NCBI RefSeq assembly: GCF_030272615.1
Contig: NC_081415.1
Location: forward strand, 599,767,644-599,831,643
Direction of reading: 5' to 3'
Source of the DNA: Cryptomeria japonica
Lineage: Eukaryota > Streptophyta > Pinopsida > Cupressales > Cupressaceae
Length of the DNA stretch: 64,000 bases
The stretch's first letter is position 1. Each line of letters begins with the position of its first letter. A program made the translations under genes and the position numbers. Below the pieces are notes generated by a model that searched no databases, was not told where the DNA came from, and worked only from the letters and a program-made list of their open reading frames with translations. Shown here piece after piece: positions 12,190 through 23,855 of this stretch.

Positions 12190-13257
12190 GTGCCTTTTTC
12201 TTTTTTACTTTCCAATTGCGCTCAATGTATGAGCCAAATGTCATATCGATGTTGCCCCTGACAACTTGCATTTTATGTTCAAGGTTTGGAGGAATGTGGA
12301 GTTGCCAAGTGGATCGGTTTTTTATGACTCAGTTTTTGGTTGGACCCCACCCCATATCTTGAGAAAGATGGAGACACATGGCATCTTTGCACTATCGATA
12401 TTATTTATGTTTGGATGCCTTTATGTGGGGGTCCCTTGAAATACCACTGTTATTTAGGGTGCGTTGTCTACCAGGCTGCGGTTACCACAAACTATTTTAG
12501 GTTCAGATAGGTGTAAATATCATGGTGGCTGAATGGGAGTAACGACCTCAGAAGCTATTTTGTTGGGTGGGTTCTTGAAGGATGCCACGACAGTGTTTTT
12601 TGGTCTAAAAGGCGGTTGCGCATGGCTGGCGGATTTTTGGGGAGCTGTCGCAAAGCTATGGGCTCTATTTATGCTTTGTTTTTTCCTGTTTTATGAGTTC
12701 ATAACTTTGAAAAAGAACAATCAAGTTTTCTTAGATAGAATTTTAGCCTTTGAATTGTTGTGATCTGAGGAAAGGATAATCAAATTGTGCCTGAGGCCTT
12801 TGTGATGCCTCTTTTCAGTATACTTTTGATAGTTTTCAATGCTTTTCCTATAATTCTGATGACTTTAGAGATATGTATCTAAGATTTCACCAATTAAACT
12901 ATGTTTTACACTTGTTATTTGGTGGATGCATGATTGATATTTCTTTATGTTACAAAAGGGCCTTGATTGTGTCTTAATTGTGGTTCTGTTTGGACATATA
13001 GATTGTTGAATGGGCTTTAAAACTGCATGCTCTCTGGGTTTTATATGTCATTAATATTTTTTACAAAAATGCTATGGCGCATCGCCTAAGTAGTGTAAAT
13101 CATTTTGCTTTAAGTTTCTTCTTTTCCTTTCCCCCAAACCATAAGGAAGAGTTGGCTTCTCAAACCCCGGAGGTCATTCAGTGAGTTACGCGCAATAGGT
13201 TCTCCATCACTGAATTTCACATAAGGCTGTCTGCTTTCAAAGTAAAATTTAGAGTCA
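12190..13257 (+). repeat. Gypsy-1 3' LTR (left border uncertain)
   Basis: Only the last ~195 bp (13064-13257) is proved, by its match to 1-193. The start must lie between the end of the sense ORF (12066) and 13064. Purine-rich or G-rich stretches before a TG at about 12190 and 12645 are candidate polypurine tract/LTR borders, and I cannot choose between them. No ORF in it is supported. Confidence 0.55.
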
Positions 13258-13260
13258 ATA

Positions 13261-15507
13261 GAATTCACTAGATATTGTGAAGACAATGGAATTACGAGGC
13301 ATCTTTATGTACCGAGGACACCACAATAGAATGGTATTGCAGAGAGGAACAACCGGTTAGTTGTTGAAGTTGCTAGAATGATGCTAATACAAGGAGGTGT
13401 AGCGAAACCTTTCTAGAGAGAAGTTGTAAGCATAGCTATCTACACTATGAACCAAATATTAGTAAAGAGAGGTAAGGATAAAACTCCTTATGAATACTAG
13501 TATGGTAGATTACCTAATGTCAGTTATTTTAAGATTTTTGGCAGTAAATGTTTTATCAAGAGAGGTGACTATGTTAGTAAGTTTGAGGCTAAAAATGATG
13601 AAGGCATATTTCTTGGTTACTCCACCAAGAGTAAGGCCTACAAATGTCACAATAACCAAACACAGAGAATCATTGAAAGTGTTGATGTACAAGTGGATGA
13701 GTGTCCTGAAGTTTCAGGAGAAACTAGTAAGGAAAAGAAGAAAGAGGAACCTTACTTTCTGATTTTGGAACCAGAACTGGTGAAGCCAGAAGCTGATTAA
13801 GTAGATGTTGCAGTACCAGTTCAACCGGAACAAGTAGATTCATAAGAAGATGATAATAGTGAGGAAGAACAACCTGAAGATAATGATCATGTCATTCCAA
13901 GGTATGTGAGACTCAATCATAATCCTCACCAGATTATTGGAGATAAAGATGTTGTAGTGTTAACCAGATGAAGAATTAGAGAGAATTCTTGCATGATCTC
14001 CACTATTGAGACTAGAACTGCTAAGGAAGCTTTTGGAGATGATCACTGGATTAAAGCTATGGAAGAGGATCTTGACTAGATTGAGAAGAACAATACATGG
14101 ACCCTAGTACCTAGACCAGTGAATAAAAATGTGATAGGTACTAAATGGGTATTCAAGAATAAAATGAAAGAAGATGGAGTATTAGTCAGAAACAAAGCTA
14201 GATTGGTATGCAAAGGTTATGCACATGAAGAAGGAGAAGACTATGGTGAGACATTTACACCAGTTCCTAGATTGGAAGGTGTTAGGAATCTACTTGTATT
14301 TGCAGCATGTAAGGGATTCAAAGTATATCAGATGGATGTGAAGTCAGCATTTCTAAATGGAATACTGGAAGAAGAAGTATACATTGAGCAGCCAGACGAT
14401 TATGCTTTGACTGATGCAAAGGATATGGTGTGTAAACTACACAAGGTGCTATATGGTTTGAAGAAAGCACTGAAAGCATGGTATGAAAGGCTACATTCAC
14501 ACCTAATGAAGATAGGTTTTCAAATAACCAATGAAGACTGCAATATATATCTCAAATCTGAAGGAGATAAGATATTGGTTAGTGAAGTGTTTGTAGATGA
14601 TATCATATTTGGAAGCAATGATGACATGAGTGATGACTTTGCAAATGAGATGAAAATTGAATTTGAAATGTCTCTAGTAGGAGATATAAAATTATTCATA
14701 GGTTTGCAAATTTAGCAAATGAACAGTGGTATTTTTATCATACAGTCTAAGTATGTGAAAGAGGTATTGAAGACATTTGGAATGAGTGACTGTAAACCAA
14801 TTGGGACACCAATGGTTACAAGTTGTAAATTGTCTAAGGAGGAGGATGTCACATCTGTTGATGAAAAGAAGTACAGATTAATGATAGAGAAACTGCATTA
14901 TGGTGTTCACAGCAAACCAGATATTGCTCATGCAGTTAGTTTAGTTGCCAGATTTTAGAAGAATCCAAAGGAGACACACTTGATAGAAACCAAAAGGATA
15001 TTCAGATATTTGAAAGGTACTATTGACTATGGATTATGGTATCCATATGTGGGTAACTTTGATTTGAAGGTTTATACGGATGTAGACTGGGCAGGTAATG
15101 TTGATGATAGGAAGAGCACAAGCGGTGGTGCATTCTTTCTTGGAGGAAGACTTGTATCTTGGAGCAACAAGAAGCAGAGTTGTATATCACAGTCCACTGT
15201 TGAAGCTTAATATGTTGTAGCATATATGAATTATACCCAGGCAATCTGGATGAAACACATTCTGGAAGGATTCAAGCAAAAGATTACAATAAATATTTCA
15301 AAGAACCCAGTGTTGCATGCTAGAACCAAACATATTGAGATGAAATATCATTTCTTGAGAGCGAAAGTGCAAAGTAAAGATGTATTATTGGAGAATGTAT
15401 CTACTAAGAAGCAGGTAGCAGATATCTTTGCTAAACCTTTTCCTAAGACTACTTTTGAGTATCTTAGAGGTCAGCTAGGGGTTGTGCCCCTACATGAGGT
15501 CAATTGA
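13261..15507 (+). pseudogene. pol: Copia-1 pol: integrase (C-terminal part), RT, RNase H
   Basis: A single frame runs throughout without a frameshift but with roughly ten in-frame stops. Integrase: the NGIAERNNR motif with the catalytic Glu (about 13336), then the Copia hallmark spacing to YFKIFGSKCFIKRG. RT from about 14040: GTKWVFKNK, QMDVKSAFLNG, LYGLKKALKAWY, and the active site VFVDDIIFGS (about 14588). RNase H: YTDVDWAGNVDDRKSTSGG (from about 15073), STVEA before a stop, and the C-terminal HIEMKYHFLR. It ends at a TGA at 15505. Many stops fall where Copia proteins have Gln or Trp. Confidence 0.92.
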
Positions 15508-15860
15508 GAAAGATGTGGAATACATCAGCCCCATAGCTAATTGAAGAATCTTGCAGCAAGATTGGTGTAGAGTGGAGTTATTCCATAGGGGGGACACCAA
15601 GTTGCAGATTGTTGATGCAAAACAGTGAAGTATGACACTGCATGTTTTACTTTCACTTTGACATTATTGTTAGAGGGGGAGAGGAACTATATCATTATGG
15701 GGAGATGAATTGTATGATTGATAGAGAGAAGATCTATAGCTAGCTACCAGCTAAAGACATGGTGACTCAGCTGAAGGAGAGTGCATGGTAAAATGTAAAC
15801 CAGGATTCCTATACATAATCATAACAATTAATGGTATTGATATTTGTATTGCCATCAATG
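15508..15860 (+). other. Copia-1 3' untranslated stretch
   Basis: About 350 bp between the pol stop and the polypurine tract. I see no coding signal; it ends in the purine-rich tract next to the LTR. Confidence 0.6.
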
Positions 15861-15874
15861 CCAAAGGGGGAGAT
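15861..15874 (+). other. Copia-1 polypurine tract
   Basis: CCAAAGGGGGAGAT immediately before the LTR start TGTTGGCATTT. Element A has CCAAAGAGGGAGAT before the same LTR tip. Confidence 0.85.
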
Positions 15875-17268
15875 TGTTGGCATTTGCATGAAGATTGCAT
15901 TGATGAACTATTATGTTATCATTGATGTCAATTATAATCAGTAATGATGTTGTTATCATATTATTTTGCAACTAGCAGGTGAGCTAGTGAAGGAAACTGG
16001 TATTGCTTGAGAAGCAGTGAGACCAACTGGTAACCCTACTTGTTGATGTGTCAAACCCTAACCGATGAATCTTGGTGAATCGATTGTATTGATTTATGAT
16101 CAAATGATGAACAGTAATGATTATGCCACATATGCATGTTGTATATGAAGAGTTTCAAATGGTTTTTGGCACATAGAGATAAAGGTTTTATCTTGGGAAT
16201 GAGTGAGTACATTGCATGAAGTGGAAACTGCACGATGAGTTACAAGGATCGATGAAGCAGTGATCAAGGAGCGATCAAGGTTGTCTTGAATGATGTACAA
16301 TGATTTCTATGTATTCTAGCGATCATAATTGAACTGATTTATTTGTAATCTCTATGAGATATTAGGTTTGTGATGTGTTACCGACCTGTTGTTTTGCTTA
16401 TAAGGTCGATGAGTTATTTTGTTGTAGTGTTGGCAATTTTAGTTGAGTGTAAGAGTGATTGGTTGTTGAACCAAAAGGTGTATCTGTAGTATGTGTGAAG
16501 GTAGATAGGAGCATGAAAAGGATCTAATCAAGCAGAGTAGTGTTATTTACTAGATCAGCAAACCCCTGTTGTTCTCTAACAATTACAACAATCAAATCTC
16601 TTAACAAGGTAAGCTTTAACAGGCTTAGTGCTTTCTAAATCCTCTAACCAGGTGATCCATTAGCTTGGATTTCAAATCCTCTACCGAGGTTACTCTTAAC
16701 AGAGTATTGCTTCTAATAGGGCACTATAGTCAATCCCTTAACCGGGTGGTCCCTAACAGTATCTGTTCTTTACGTAACTTTTTGTAAAGCTTTAACAAGC
16801 TTGGCTCCTAACAGGGCGAACTTCAGAAGAGTTTAGAATACTTGTGGGTATTCATCCCCACCATGGTTTTTCCCATTTAGGTTTCCACATCAAAATCATG
16901 TGTAAGTGGAGAATGTTTTTGTGGTTATGTTTGCTATGGTTAATTTGCTTAATTGTTAAATCCACTTAGATATGATATGTTGATTGACAGTAATCTGAAA
17001 TGTGCTTTTACTTTTGTCATTAAAGTATTTGGATGTTTTGGTTAAATGGTTTGAGAGTTTCAGAGTTGTTTTTATTGTTATTTATATATTCCAGTCAAAC
17101 TAGTATACTATCAATGATATTGAAGTTTGTAGTTCAGTGATTGAACCAGTTACTTCTGAGTTTGAGTTAAGAGGTTATTTTTGAGTTTGATGAAAGTATA
17201 GTTAGTTTTCTATCTACTGATTCACCCCCCACCTCTTAGTAGTTGTCTGGATCCTTATTGATTCATCA
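15875..17268 (+). repeat. Copia-1 3' LTR
   Basis: Starts TGTTGG directly after the polypurine tract and ends ..GATTCATCA. It contains an array of degenerate CCTCTAACCAGGT-like units (16585-16815), a CCATGGTTTTTCCC core (16861-16874) and a TTCACCCCCC run (17221-17230). No ORF of note. The expected target duplication on its right is TACCA (17269-17273). Confidence 0.82.
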
Positions 17269-17270
17269 TA

Positions 17271-17376
17271 CCATCTCCAAGTAAAATTCCAACCCTAACA
17301 AATCAAGAAATCACCCAAAAGGTCCAACAAAGAGCCAAAACACCATCTCCAAGTAAAATTCCAACCCTAACAAAGC
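17271..17376. repeat. Short direct duplication, period about 71 bp
   Basis: CCATCTCCAAGTAAAATTCC, continuing to CTAACAAA, occurs at 17271-17303 and again at about 17343-17376, with weaker similarity after each. It lies in what I take to be the 3' end of the LINE. Confidence 0.75.
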
Positions 17377-17429
17377 AATAAACCACCCAACCACAAGAGA
17401 ACCCCAACTAGGGCCTCCAATTATCTTGC

Positions 17430-17914
17430 CATGTCTTTTATAATTAACTTATTTAAATTTTGGGAACGCTTTGGGATCAAATGTTCCTAGTCACCAACAT
17501 TCCACTCCCTTGTTTGCTTAGAAGCCCATTTAGCCAAGTAGTTGTCACTATGTTTCACTCCCTAGGGATGTGAACAAAAGCAACTAAATATAGAGAACTA
17601 CTCGATTGAAGAATCCATCTAACCACCAAAGCCAATTGCCAATTCACTACATCCAATTTCTACTCATTCAACATATTAATCAAAACTTGAGAATCTGATT
17701 CATATATGACCTTTTTTTTCAGCCAAGAGCATAATAATGCTTTTTAAAGAATAGAGAACAACAAGGGTTTCCATGAAGTTCTTAGTGTGTTGCCCCTTAT
17801 AAATAGAAAAGAAGAACAAGACAACACAAAACTATTTGTACTAACTCCTTTGATCCTAACATGCCTAAGATATATCTGTATTAATCTTGAGAACAACATA
17901 AGATAGGGGATACC
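17430..17914 (-). pseudogene. LINE ORF2 remnant: RNase H domain (C-terminal part)
   Basis: Read on the minus strand, the stretch shows an RNase H of plant non-LTR type. KINTD lies near 17865, then ESDSQVLINMLNE near 17690 with the catalytic Asp, and a tail like HIPRE..N and LAKWASKQTREW (17500-17570). There are several stops. The upstream part of the same ORF is at 40672-41790: the codons before the RNase H there join in frame to PLSYVVLKINTD here if 17915-40671 is taken out. This LINE is the oldest layer of the middle region. Confidence 0.72.
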
Positions 17915-19689
17915 TATAGTACCCCTACCCTAATCAGACCTTTTTTTTTACCTTGTTGACCATGGTTGACTTTTCTATAGCTTACGTGGATAGTTGATTC
18001 ATTATGATTGCGATGTTTTATTTCGATATTATGCTTTGGAGTGTGATTTGGTGAATGTGATTATGCATTATTGCTTAATGAGGAGTATATGTTGATTAGG
18101 CACTATTTCTTCGAATGAGTAGATGTTAACTCATCTTATGCATTGTATTTTATAAATGATGAAATGTTAAGTTTATTTATGTGTAGTATACTTACTTCAC
18201 GTGTGAGTTTCTCTATGTATATGTCGTCATGTATGTGTGGAAAGTGTATGGGGTGCGAGGAGATGATTTCCCATCACTCACTTCGGTGAGACATGGAAAG
18301 TCACGATTCTCCTTCACTGGTGTGTTTACCATGTTTGTCTATGTATGTATGTATGTATGGTTTGGTGATGCAGGAATTGCATGTACAAGGTATCGACTCC
18401 ACCTGGCTCCACAAGTCTGCGCATACCTAATTAACTCGATGGAAGTGGAGGAGATGGTTTTAAGGCCCTAATGTCACCCCTAGCCTTGCTCGATTGTGAG
18501 CATTGTCAATTATTGTCAACCCTATCAGATCTCCAAGTAGGCCATCGTTTCGACTTTGGTATGTGGGTCATGTCTTTATTTTGTTTAAGTTGAGTGTTGT
18601 GTGTTATGTGTTTTGTGTATTTAATTATTCTCTTATTGTGTTAGTTAATGAGTAATTAATTATTAATATAGTATGGTTATTAATAATTAATGTGTATTAT
18701 AGGGTATGTACACCTTATCGACTTCGGCCTATTACTTATCAAAAAATAATAATAATAATTAATGTGTATTGTGTTTATTAAATTAAATTAAGAGCACTTT
18801 TGTGGTTAATTAGATAATTGATTATTCTTAATTGTTTAGTTAAAGTGATTATTGAATTATTATTGAAAAGTATATTATGTCTTGAGTTTTTGTTTAAAAA
18901 AAGAAGAAAGAAAGAAAGTTAATTTTTACTTTTAGTAATTCGATTATTTTAAAAATTAAATTTGAGTTTCAATTTTGATAAAAAAACAAAAAAGAATTTG
19001 TGCCCTAAATTAGATTTTTGGGTGAAATTCCTTTTTAATTGGTAAATTTGTCAAAAAAGGGGGATTCTTTTCTCATTGTGGAGAAATTCTTCCTCTCTAC
19101 TGGTGATTGGGGTTTTGGTGAAAGCATTTTGGGAGGATTGGAAGCTCTTCTCAAATTTCTCTCCCAGGAAAGCTATGGAAGGTTGGGATTTTAAAACCTC
19201 TATTTGTTTATTTGTGTTTGTTTGTCAGTTGTTTATTTTTCTGGTTTCCTCTCTGTTTGGGAAGAAAGAATGGATGGAGAATTTTGTTTATCATTTCATA
19301 TGTTGTCTTTCCTAGTTTTTGTGTTGTGTTTTGTGAATTTGAAAACGGGGGTTTGCTGTTAAATTCAACTTGTGTGTGAGTTGTTTAATATAAAAAAAAT
19401 GGTTTGAAAGATCAAATAGAAAACAAAATTTCAAATTTCAACAATCTCTAGGAAGACAAATTAATTATATGGAATTGTTGTGGTATTTTTATCCTGCCAT
19501 TTTATTGTGCCTGGACAGAGGTTTTAACATTAAGTATTGGAGGATCTTGTTGTTTAATACAACCCTTGCTTTGGATTTTTTTTTTATCTCTGTTAAATTC
19601 ACACAAAGAAGAGGGTTTTAAAAAAATATTATTAAAAAAAAAAATCGTTTGCAGGGGGCCGTGGAGCCCAAACCCCACAGCGCACCATA
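17915..19689 (+). other. Outer LTR, first segment: non-coding
   Basis: AT-rich, with TATG microsatellite near 18340-18360 and many A/T runs near 18600-19000. Small ORFs such as 18229-18471 and 19076-19315 have no recognisable domain; I do not call them genes. Confidence 0.6.
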
Positions 19690-19865
19690 GTCATGGTGTC
19701 TCTCAACCCACAGTGGTGGGGAGAGCTACCATGTTGTGGTGTCCCCTCACCACAGTCATGGGGGGAAGCTCTCCACGACATGTGGAGGCTCCTCACCCCC
19801 ACGCCATGGGGGGAGCTCTCTACTATTGTGGAAGCCCTTCCTCCTTGCTATGGGGAAACATGGCC
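19690..19865. repeat. GC-rich minisatellite, about four 43-47 bp units
   Basis: A G+C-rich island in AT-rich DNA. Degenerate units contain CATGGGGGGA..GCTCTC and TGTGGAGGCTCC-like pieces, many locally palindromic (CCATGG, CCACNNNGTGG). It keeps all plus-strand frames open by composition, so the overlapping ORFs here are not evidence of genes. Confidence 0.65.
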
Positions 19866-19959
19866 GACAACACCTTGCTTTTTCATTTGCCATGAAAAAA
19901 AAAAGATTTTTTCCAGGCAGCCAATATGGGTTAATAATTAATAAATCAGTTTTATATTT

Positions 19960-20219
19960 AAATGTATATATATATACATATATACACATATATATGTATG
20001 TATATATGTATATATATGTATATATAGGTATATGTATATACATTTATATACATATATATGTATATATATGTATATATGTATATACATATATATACATATA
20101 TACATATACATAAATATATTGAGTTATTTTAAATTTAATATGAAGTTTAATGGAATTCTGATTTTTTTAAATGATTATCAAATTTTGAAAAGAATATATA
20201 TATATATATATATATATAT
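19960..20219. repeat. TA/TATG/TACA microsatellite
   Basis: Long run of TATATG, TACATA and pure TA units, ending in (TA)n at 20194-20219. The short LTR element at 20220 inserted into it: the sequence after that element resumes as TGTATGTGTGTTTGTGTG. Confidence 0.9.
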
Positions 20220-20558
20220 TGTTAGAGTTATCATGTATTAGCTAATAATTATTTATTTAATTATTAGTCTATTATCCTCTATGCTTAAGATAAACTTAGG
20301 CATTTAATAATATTGTAGGTATTTAATTATTATTTTAATTATTAAAAACACATTATCCTTTCAGGGTTTCTTTAGGGTTGCTAATATCCTTTTGTAAGGA
20401 TTGTATTGTACTTTTTCATTAATTGATTCCCTCTCTGAATGATAATCTTCTTCTTCAGGGCCATTATTGTGTTTTTGCCTCCAATATTCTCTTGTGACAG
20501 GTATTTTGCTAACAAGTGTTTTTGGGAACTCTAAAGTTGTATTTTCTCAACTTCTTCA
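20220..20558 (+). repeat. Short element 5' LTR
   Basis: Direct repeat of 22319-22687. A conserved internal block reads GGATTGTATTGTACTTTTTC. Confidence 0.9.
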
Positions 20559-20571
20559 TGGTATCAGAGCC
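20559..20571 (+). other. Short element primer binding site
   Basis: TGGTATCAGAGCC, complementary to the 3' end of initiator Met-tRNA, directly at the LTR end. Confidence 0.92.
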
Positions 20572-22308
20572 TACATCTGCTGCTACTTGTTCTTGAATTT
20601 TTCAGATGATTTTTGGAGGTTAGGGTTTTAATTTTTTCAGAGTTTTTTTATTGGATATGGGGTAGCTATTTTGTTTCTAATTATTTTGGGCTCAAATGGA
20701 CCTTGCCGTTGAGCTCAAAACGCCCAAAAACCCCTCATTCCATATACAAATTTGGGTTTTGGACTTTTTTTACACGAATTTTGAGAAATTCATCAAAAAA
20801 TATTTTAGAGCAGTTTGGGCCAAAAAAGGACCTCACTATTGGCTTCCAAAGGGTTTTTCCAATCATTTTGATATATAATTTGACCTATTTCGATGACAAA
20901 GGCATTTGGGCCATGATTTTTCATTGGCATGCTTTACGAGGCACAAAAATCCATACGATTGTACCTGCAAATGCGTCAGAAAATTTTCGTCAAAAAACCC
21001 TCCTTATGCCTTAAAAGAGGGGTTTTTTCTTTTGGTCGTAACTTGGTCATACGGAAGCGCTTTTTCAAATAATTTATATCATCGGAAAGCTCTTTTCAAG
21101 CTCTCTTCAAATCTGGTGGTTTGATCTTCTATTTTTTCTTTTTTGATGGTATTTTTTTTCTATCAAAGCTATAAGTTTCTTTTTGCACTCTAGGAGACAT
21201 AAATTGAGCATCCAAACTCCGTTTTTCGAAAACTTTATATTGTTGGAAAGCTTGTTCTGTGTTATTTCCAGTCATATGAGTTTGCTTTACATATTCTACT
21301 TTAGGTATACTTTATTCAGTTTTTTGCTTTTTAGCACTCTGGTGAATATCTTGGATGTTTCAGGTCTTGAGATCTCTTTCTTTGAGTAGGATGTCTTGTC
21401 TTTGGCTGTTCTTTTTGTATTTCCAGCCTTATGTATCTTCTGATCATTGTAGACTATTTTTTTTAATAAGCATTTTCTTTATGCAAACACTCTGAGATAA
21501 AGTGCCACTATGCATTGTATACTTGAGATCTTGCACATCTTATGCCTTATTGTACATGCACTACATTATTAAGTGTCATGGGGGGGTTGATGTTTGCCTT
21601 GTTTTCTATATACCTTTGTCACATGAGTGTTCCTTCCATGATATTAGCCTCATGATGTGTGTCAAGTGAGTGTTCCTTCCACGACACTGTATACTTTCTC
21701 TGCACCTTCGATGTGCATGGTTCTTCATCATGCAGTTTTTGTTGGCCATCATTTTTAGTGTACCTGTCCCTCACCCTTGTCTGCATTATGGGGGGTTTCT
21801 CCTGTTGTTCTAATGCTTCCATAGTTCTTTGGATCAGCGCTTCAATCTTTGGTATTTTATGCCATCTATATTTTGAGTTCAGTTGTTTGCCTTTATTTGT
21901 CATCTGATTCGAGTAGTGTTATTTGAGGGCACTCATGCAAATTACAATGTTCTCTACCTGATCATCTTCTATTTCAATGGAGGTTCTTCAGATCGACAGT
22001 TATTCTTCGACAGTGTTTGCAATTTCTTCATGCTTCAGTGATTCTATTGCTCTTCTCTTGTTCCTATCTTTTTGGAACAATCTTGTTTGAAGGCTTCTTC
22101 AGTCCTTCTCTTGCTTTTTCCATCTTTTTTTGAAGGAGTTTTTTCCCATGTGGTTTTCTCTATTTCTCCAGTTCATAGAGATTTGGTTGTGCTTGGGTTC
22201 CTCATCAGGCCTTGTTGTCGGGACCCAAAAATATTTTTTCCTTCTCATGTAGTTTCATTTGTTTTTGCTTCATGCATTTAGTTTTTTATCTACTCCCTAA
22301 GTTCATCT
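20572..22308 (+). other. Short element internal region, non-coding
   Basis: About 1.7 kb, T-rich. ORFs up to 133 codons (20613-21014) and one antisense to another (21619-21907) show no retroelement motif. I see no protein-coding support. Confidence 0.65.
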
Positions 22309-22318
22309 TAAGGGGGGT
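22309..22318 (+). other. Short element polypurine tract
   Basis: TAAGGGGGGT directly before the second LTR. Confidence 0.8.
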
Positions 22319-22687
22319 TGTTAGAGTTATCATGTATTAGCTTATATTTATTTATTTATTTATTAGTCTATTATCCTCTATGCTTAAACTAAACTTGGAC
22401 ATTTAATAATATTGAATGTATTTAAAAATTATTCTAATTATTAAAAACACATTGTCCCTTTAGGGTTTCTTTAGGGTTGCACATATTTAGGGTCGCACAC
22501 CTTTATGGTTGCTAATATCCTTTTATAAGGATTGTATTGTACTTTTTCATTAATTGATTCCCTCTTTGAATGATAATCTTCTTCTTCAAAGCCATTATTG
22601 TGTTTTTTTTCAATCTTCTCTTGTGACAGGTATTTTGCTAACGGGTGTTCTTGGGATCTCTGAAGCTGTATTTTTTCAACTTTTTCA
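22319..22687 (+). repeat. Short element 3' LTR
   Basis: Matches 20220-20558. It is about 30 bp longer because of an extra AGGGTTGC/AGGGTCGC-containing stretch near 22472-22512, a local duplication. Confidence 0.9.
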
Positions 22688-23583
22688 TGTATGTGTGTTT
22701 GTGTGTATAATATGTGTTTTGGAATTAGAAATATCGAATTAGATGTAAAAGATTAATTGGATATAATCGTAATTTATTTTGTGAAAATAAAGGCTATATG
22801 GATAGTCATCAGTTAAGTTTAGTTGATATGATTTTTAATATAAAAGATCTATTTTGACTTAAATAACGATTTAGTTTTCAAATGTATTTAATTTTTATTT
22901 TCATTAATTAGAAATTTGAATGCACATGGAATCTTTTTATAGCCAAATTGTCTTTAATTGAAAAGATTTGTATTTGTTTTTAAGTGATGGCTTATTTAGT
23001 CTACGAGTTGCTTTTATTCTTATAAAGGGTGTATGATTTTTAAATCAAGCTATGTGCACGTCTATTTGGGTGTATGTTTACTTAAACCCTTTTTATGCAT
23101 TATTCCCTATTTTAGATTTTCTTATAATGAAAGAGTCGGTTATTGAAAGAGTTGCAATTAGATAACATTAGCTTTTAATTATATTTTGAGTGATCGTTAT
23201 GCTCCCTTAACATGGATGTGTTTAGAGTGTAAGTGTACCCTTTTTGAGTATTTACTCTGATTGGTGAATTTTGGTGTTGATTTGAAAGAGTCATTTTCAT
23301 TATTTATGTGGGTATGTTGTTGAATGTGAGTTTGTCGTGTAAGATAATTGGTTAAGTGTTGATTGTGGTTTTACTTGCTTTATTTTTGTTGTGGTCTTGT
23401 CTTGTGAATAGACCAGTTGTTTGTTTCACACCTCCCGTTGGTTTAACCTTGGTAGAAGGTTTGTATAATCAAGTTGTTCTTCGGTTTTTTTTTTGAACTC
23501 CTTGTGTTAGTTGGCTTTTGTGAGTTGCCTTGGGGTTCTTTGGAGGTTGTGTAGTGTCATAAGGAAGAGTGGCTTCTAAGTGG
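22688..23583 (+). other. Outer LTR, second segment: non-coding
   Basis: AT-rich sequence with a TGTG microsatellite at its start. Nothing else recognised. Confidence 0.6.
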
Positions 23584-23850
23584 GGGTCGGGGACCAAAAT
23601 GGCTACTAGGATAACCCCTTGGAAGCTGAGTAATAAGTGACAACTTAAATAAATAAACTAGGGTTGGGTTTTAAACATTAATCAAGATTAATTTTGCCTT
23701 GATCATGGTTGAGTGCTAGTGCAGACTCAGGATGCAATGAGAAGGCTTGGAATGGAAAACCAACTACCTTTCCTTCATGAAAGGTTTGTTGTGTCCGCAT
23801 GAGTCATGGATGGGGGTCGAGGGTTCGAGAGAGACTACCAAGATAACCTA
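23584..23850. repeat. GGGGGTCGGGG..GATAACC motif copies in the outer LTR
   Basis: A unit of about 40 bp starting GGGGGTCG.G and ending GATAACC occurs at 23582-23617 and 23811-23850. A third copy lies at 31337-31380, on the far side of element A. With element A removed the second and third copies are directly adjacent. Confidence 0.75.
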
Positions 23851-23855
23851 GGATG

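Larger units (their letters stand above)
1..13257 (+). mobile_element. Gypsy-1: Tat-like Ty3/Gypsy LTR retrotransposon, 5' end cut by window
   Basis: Bases 1-193 recur as a close direct repeat at about 13064-13257, so the window opens inside the 5' LTR and the 3' LTR ends at 13257. Between them lie a primer binding site, gag, protease, RNase H, RT, a second RNase H and integrase in the Gypsy order, all on the plus strand. A long post-pol region (6240-12100) with extra coding stretches is typical of the Tat/Athila group. The element is inserted in Copia-1: the Copia integrase reading frame starts directly after the LTR end. A solo Copia LTR (8478-9955) lies inside it. In-frame stops and frameshifts show it is dead. 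Confidence 0.88.
13258..17268 (+). mobile_element. Copia-1: Ty1/Copia element, right part, interrupted by Gypsy-1
   Basis: The integrase frame starts abruptly after the Gypsy-1 LTR at 13258-13261 and runs on through RT and RNase H to 15507. A polypurine tract and a 1394-bp 3' LTR follow. The missing 5' LTR, gag, protease and integrase N-terminus should lie left of the window, beyond Gypsy-1. The element is therefore older than Gypsy-1. The order integrase then RT identifies Copia. Confidence 0.88.
20220..22687 (+). mobile_element. Short non-autonomous LTR element (LARD/TRIM-like)
   Basis: Two LTRs (20220-20558 and 22319-22687) both start TGTTAGAGTTATCATG and end ..TTCA. TGGTATCAGAGCC, a perfect initiator-Met-tRNA primer site, follows the first LTR with no gap, and TAAGGGGGGT precedes the second. 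The flanks TATAT (20215-20219) and TGTAT (22688-22692) match 4/5 in microsatellite DNA. The internal 1.75 kb has no gag or pol. It is about 2.5 kb long, between classical TRIMs and LARDs, and would need proteins from another element. Confidence 0.9.

Noticed and set aside
17271-17376. Considered as target duplication of Copia-1
   Set aside because: Both copies are on the same side of the LTR and the unit is far too long; a local duplication.
19566-20113. Overlapping plus-strand ORFs, up to 125 codons
   Set aside because: Kept open by the minisatellite and TA microsatellite; no protein-like composition (YIYIYI runs).
20613-21014. 133-codon ORF in the short LTR element
   Set aside because: T-rich, no motif, not supported as gag; the element is best read as non-coding.
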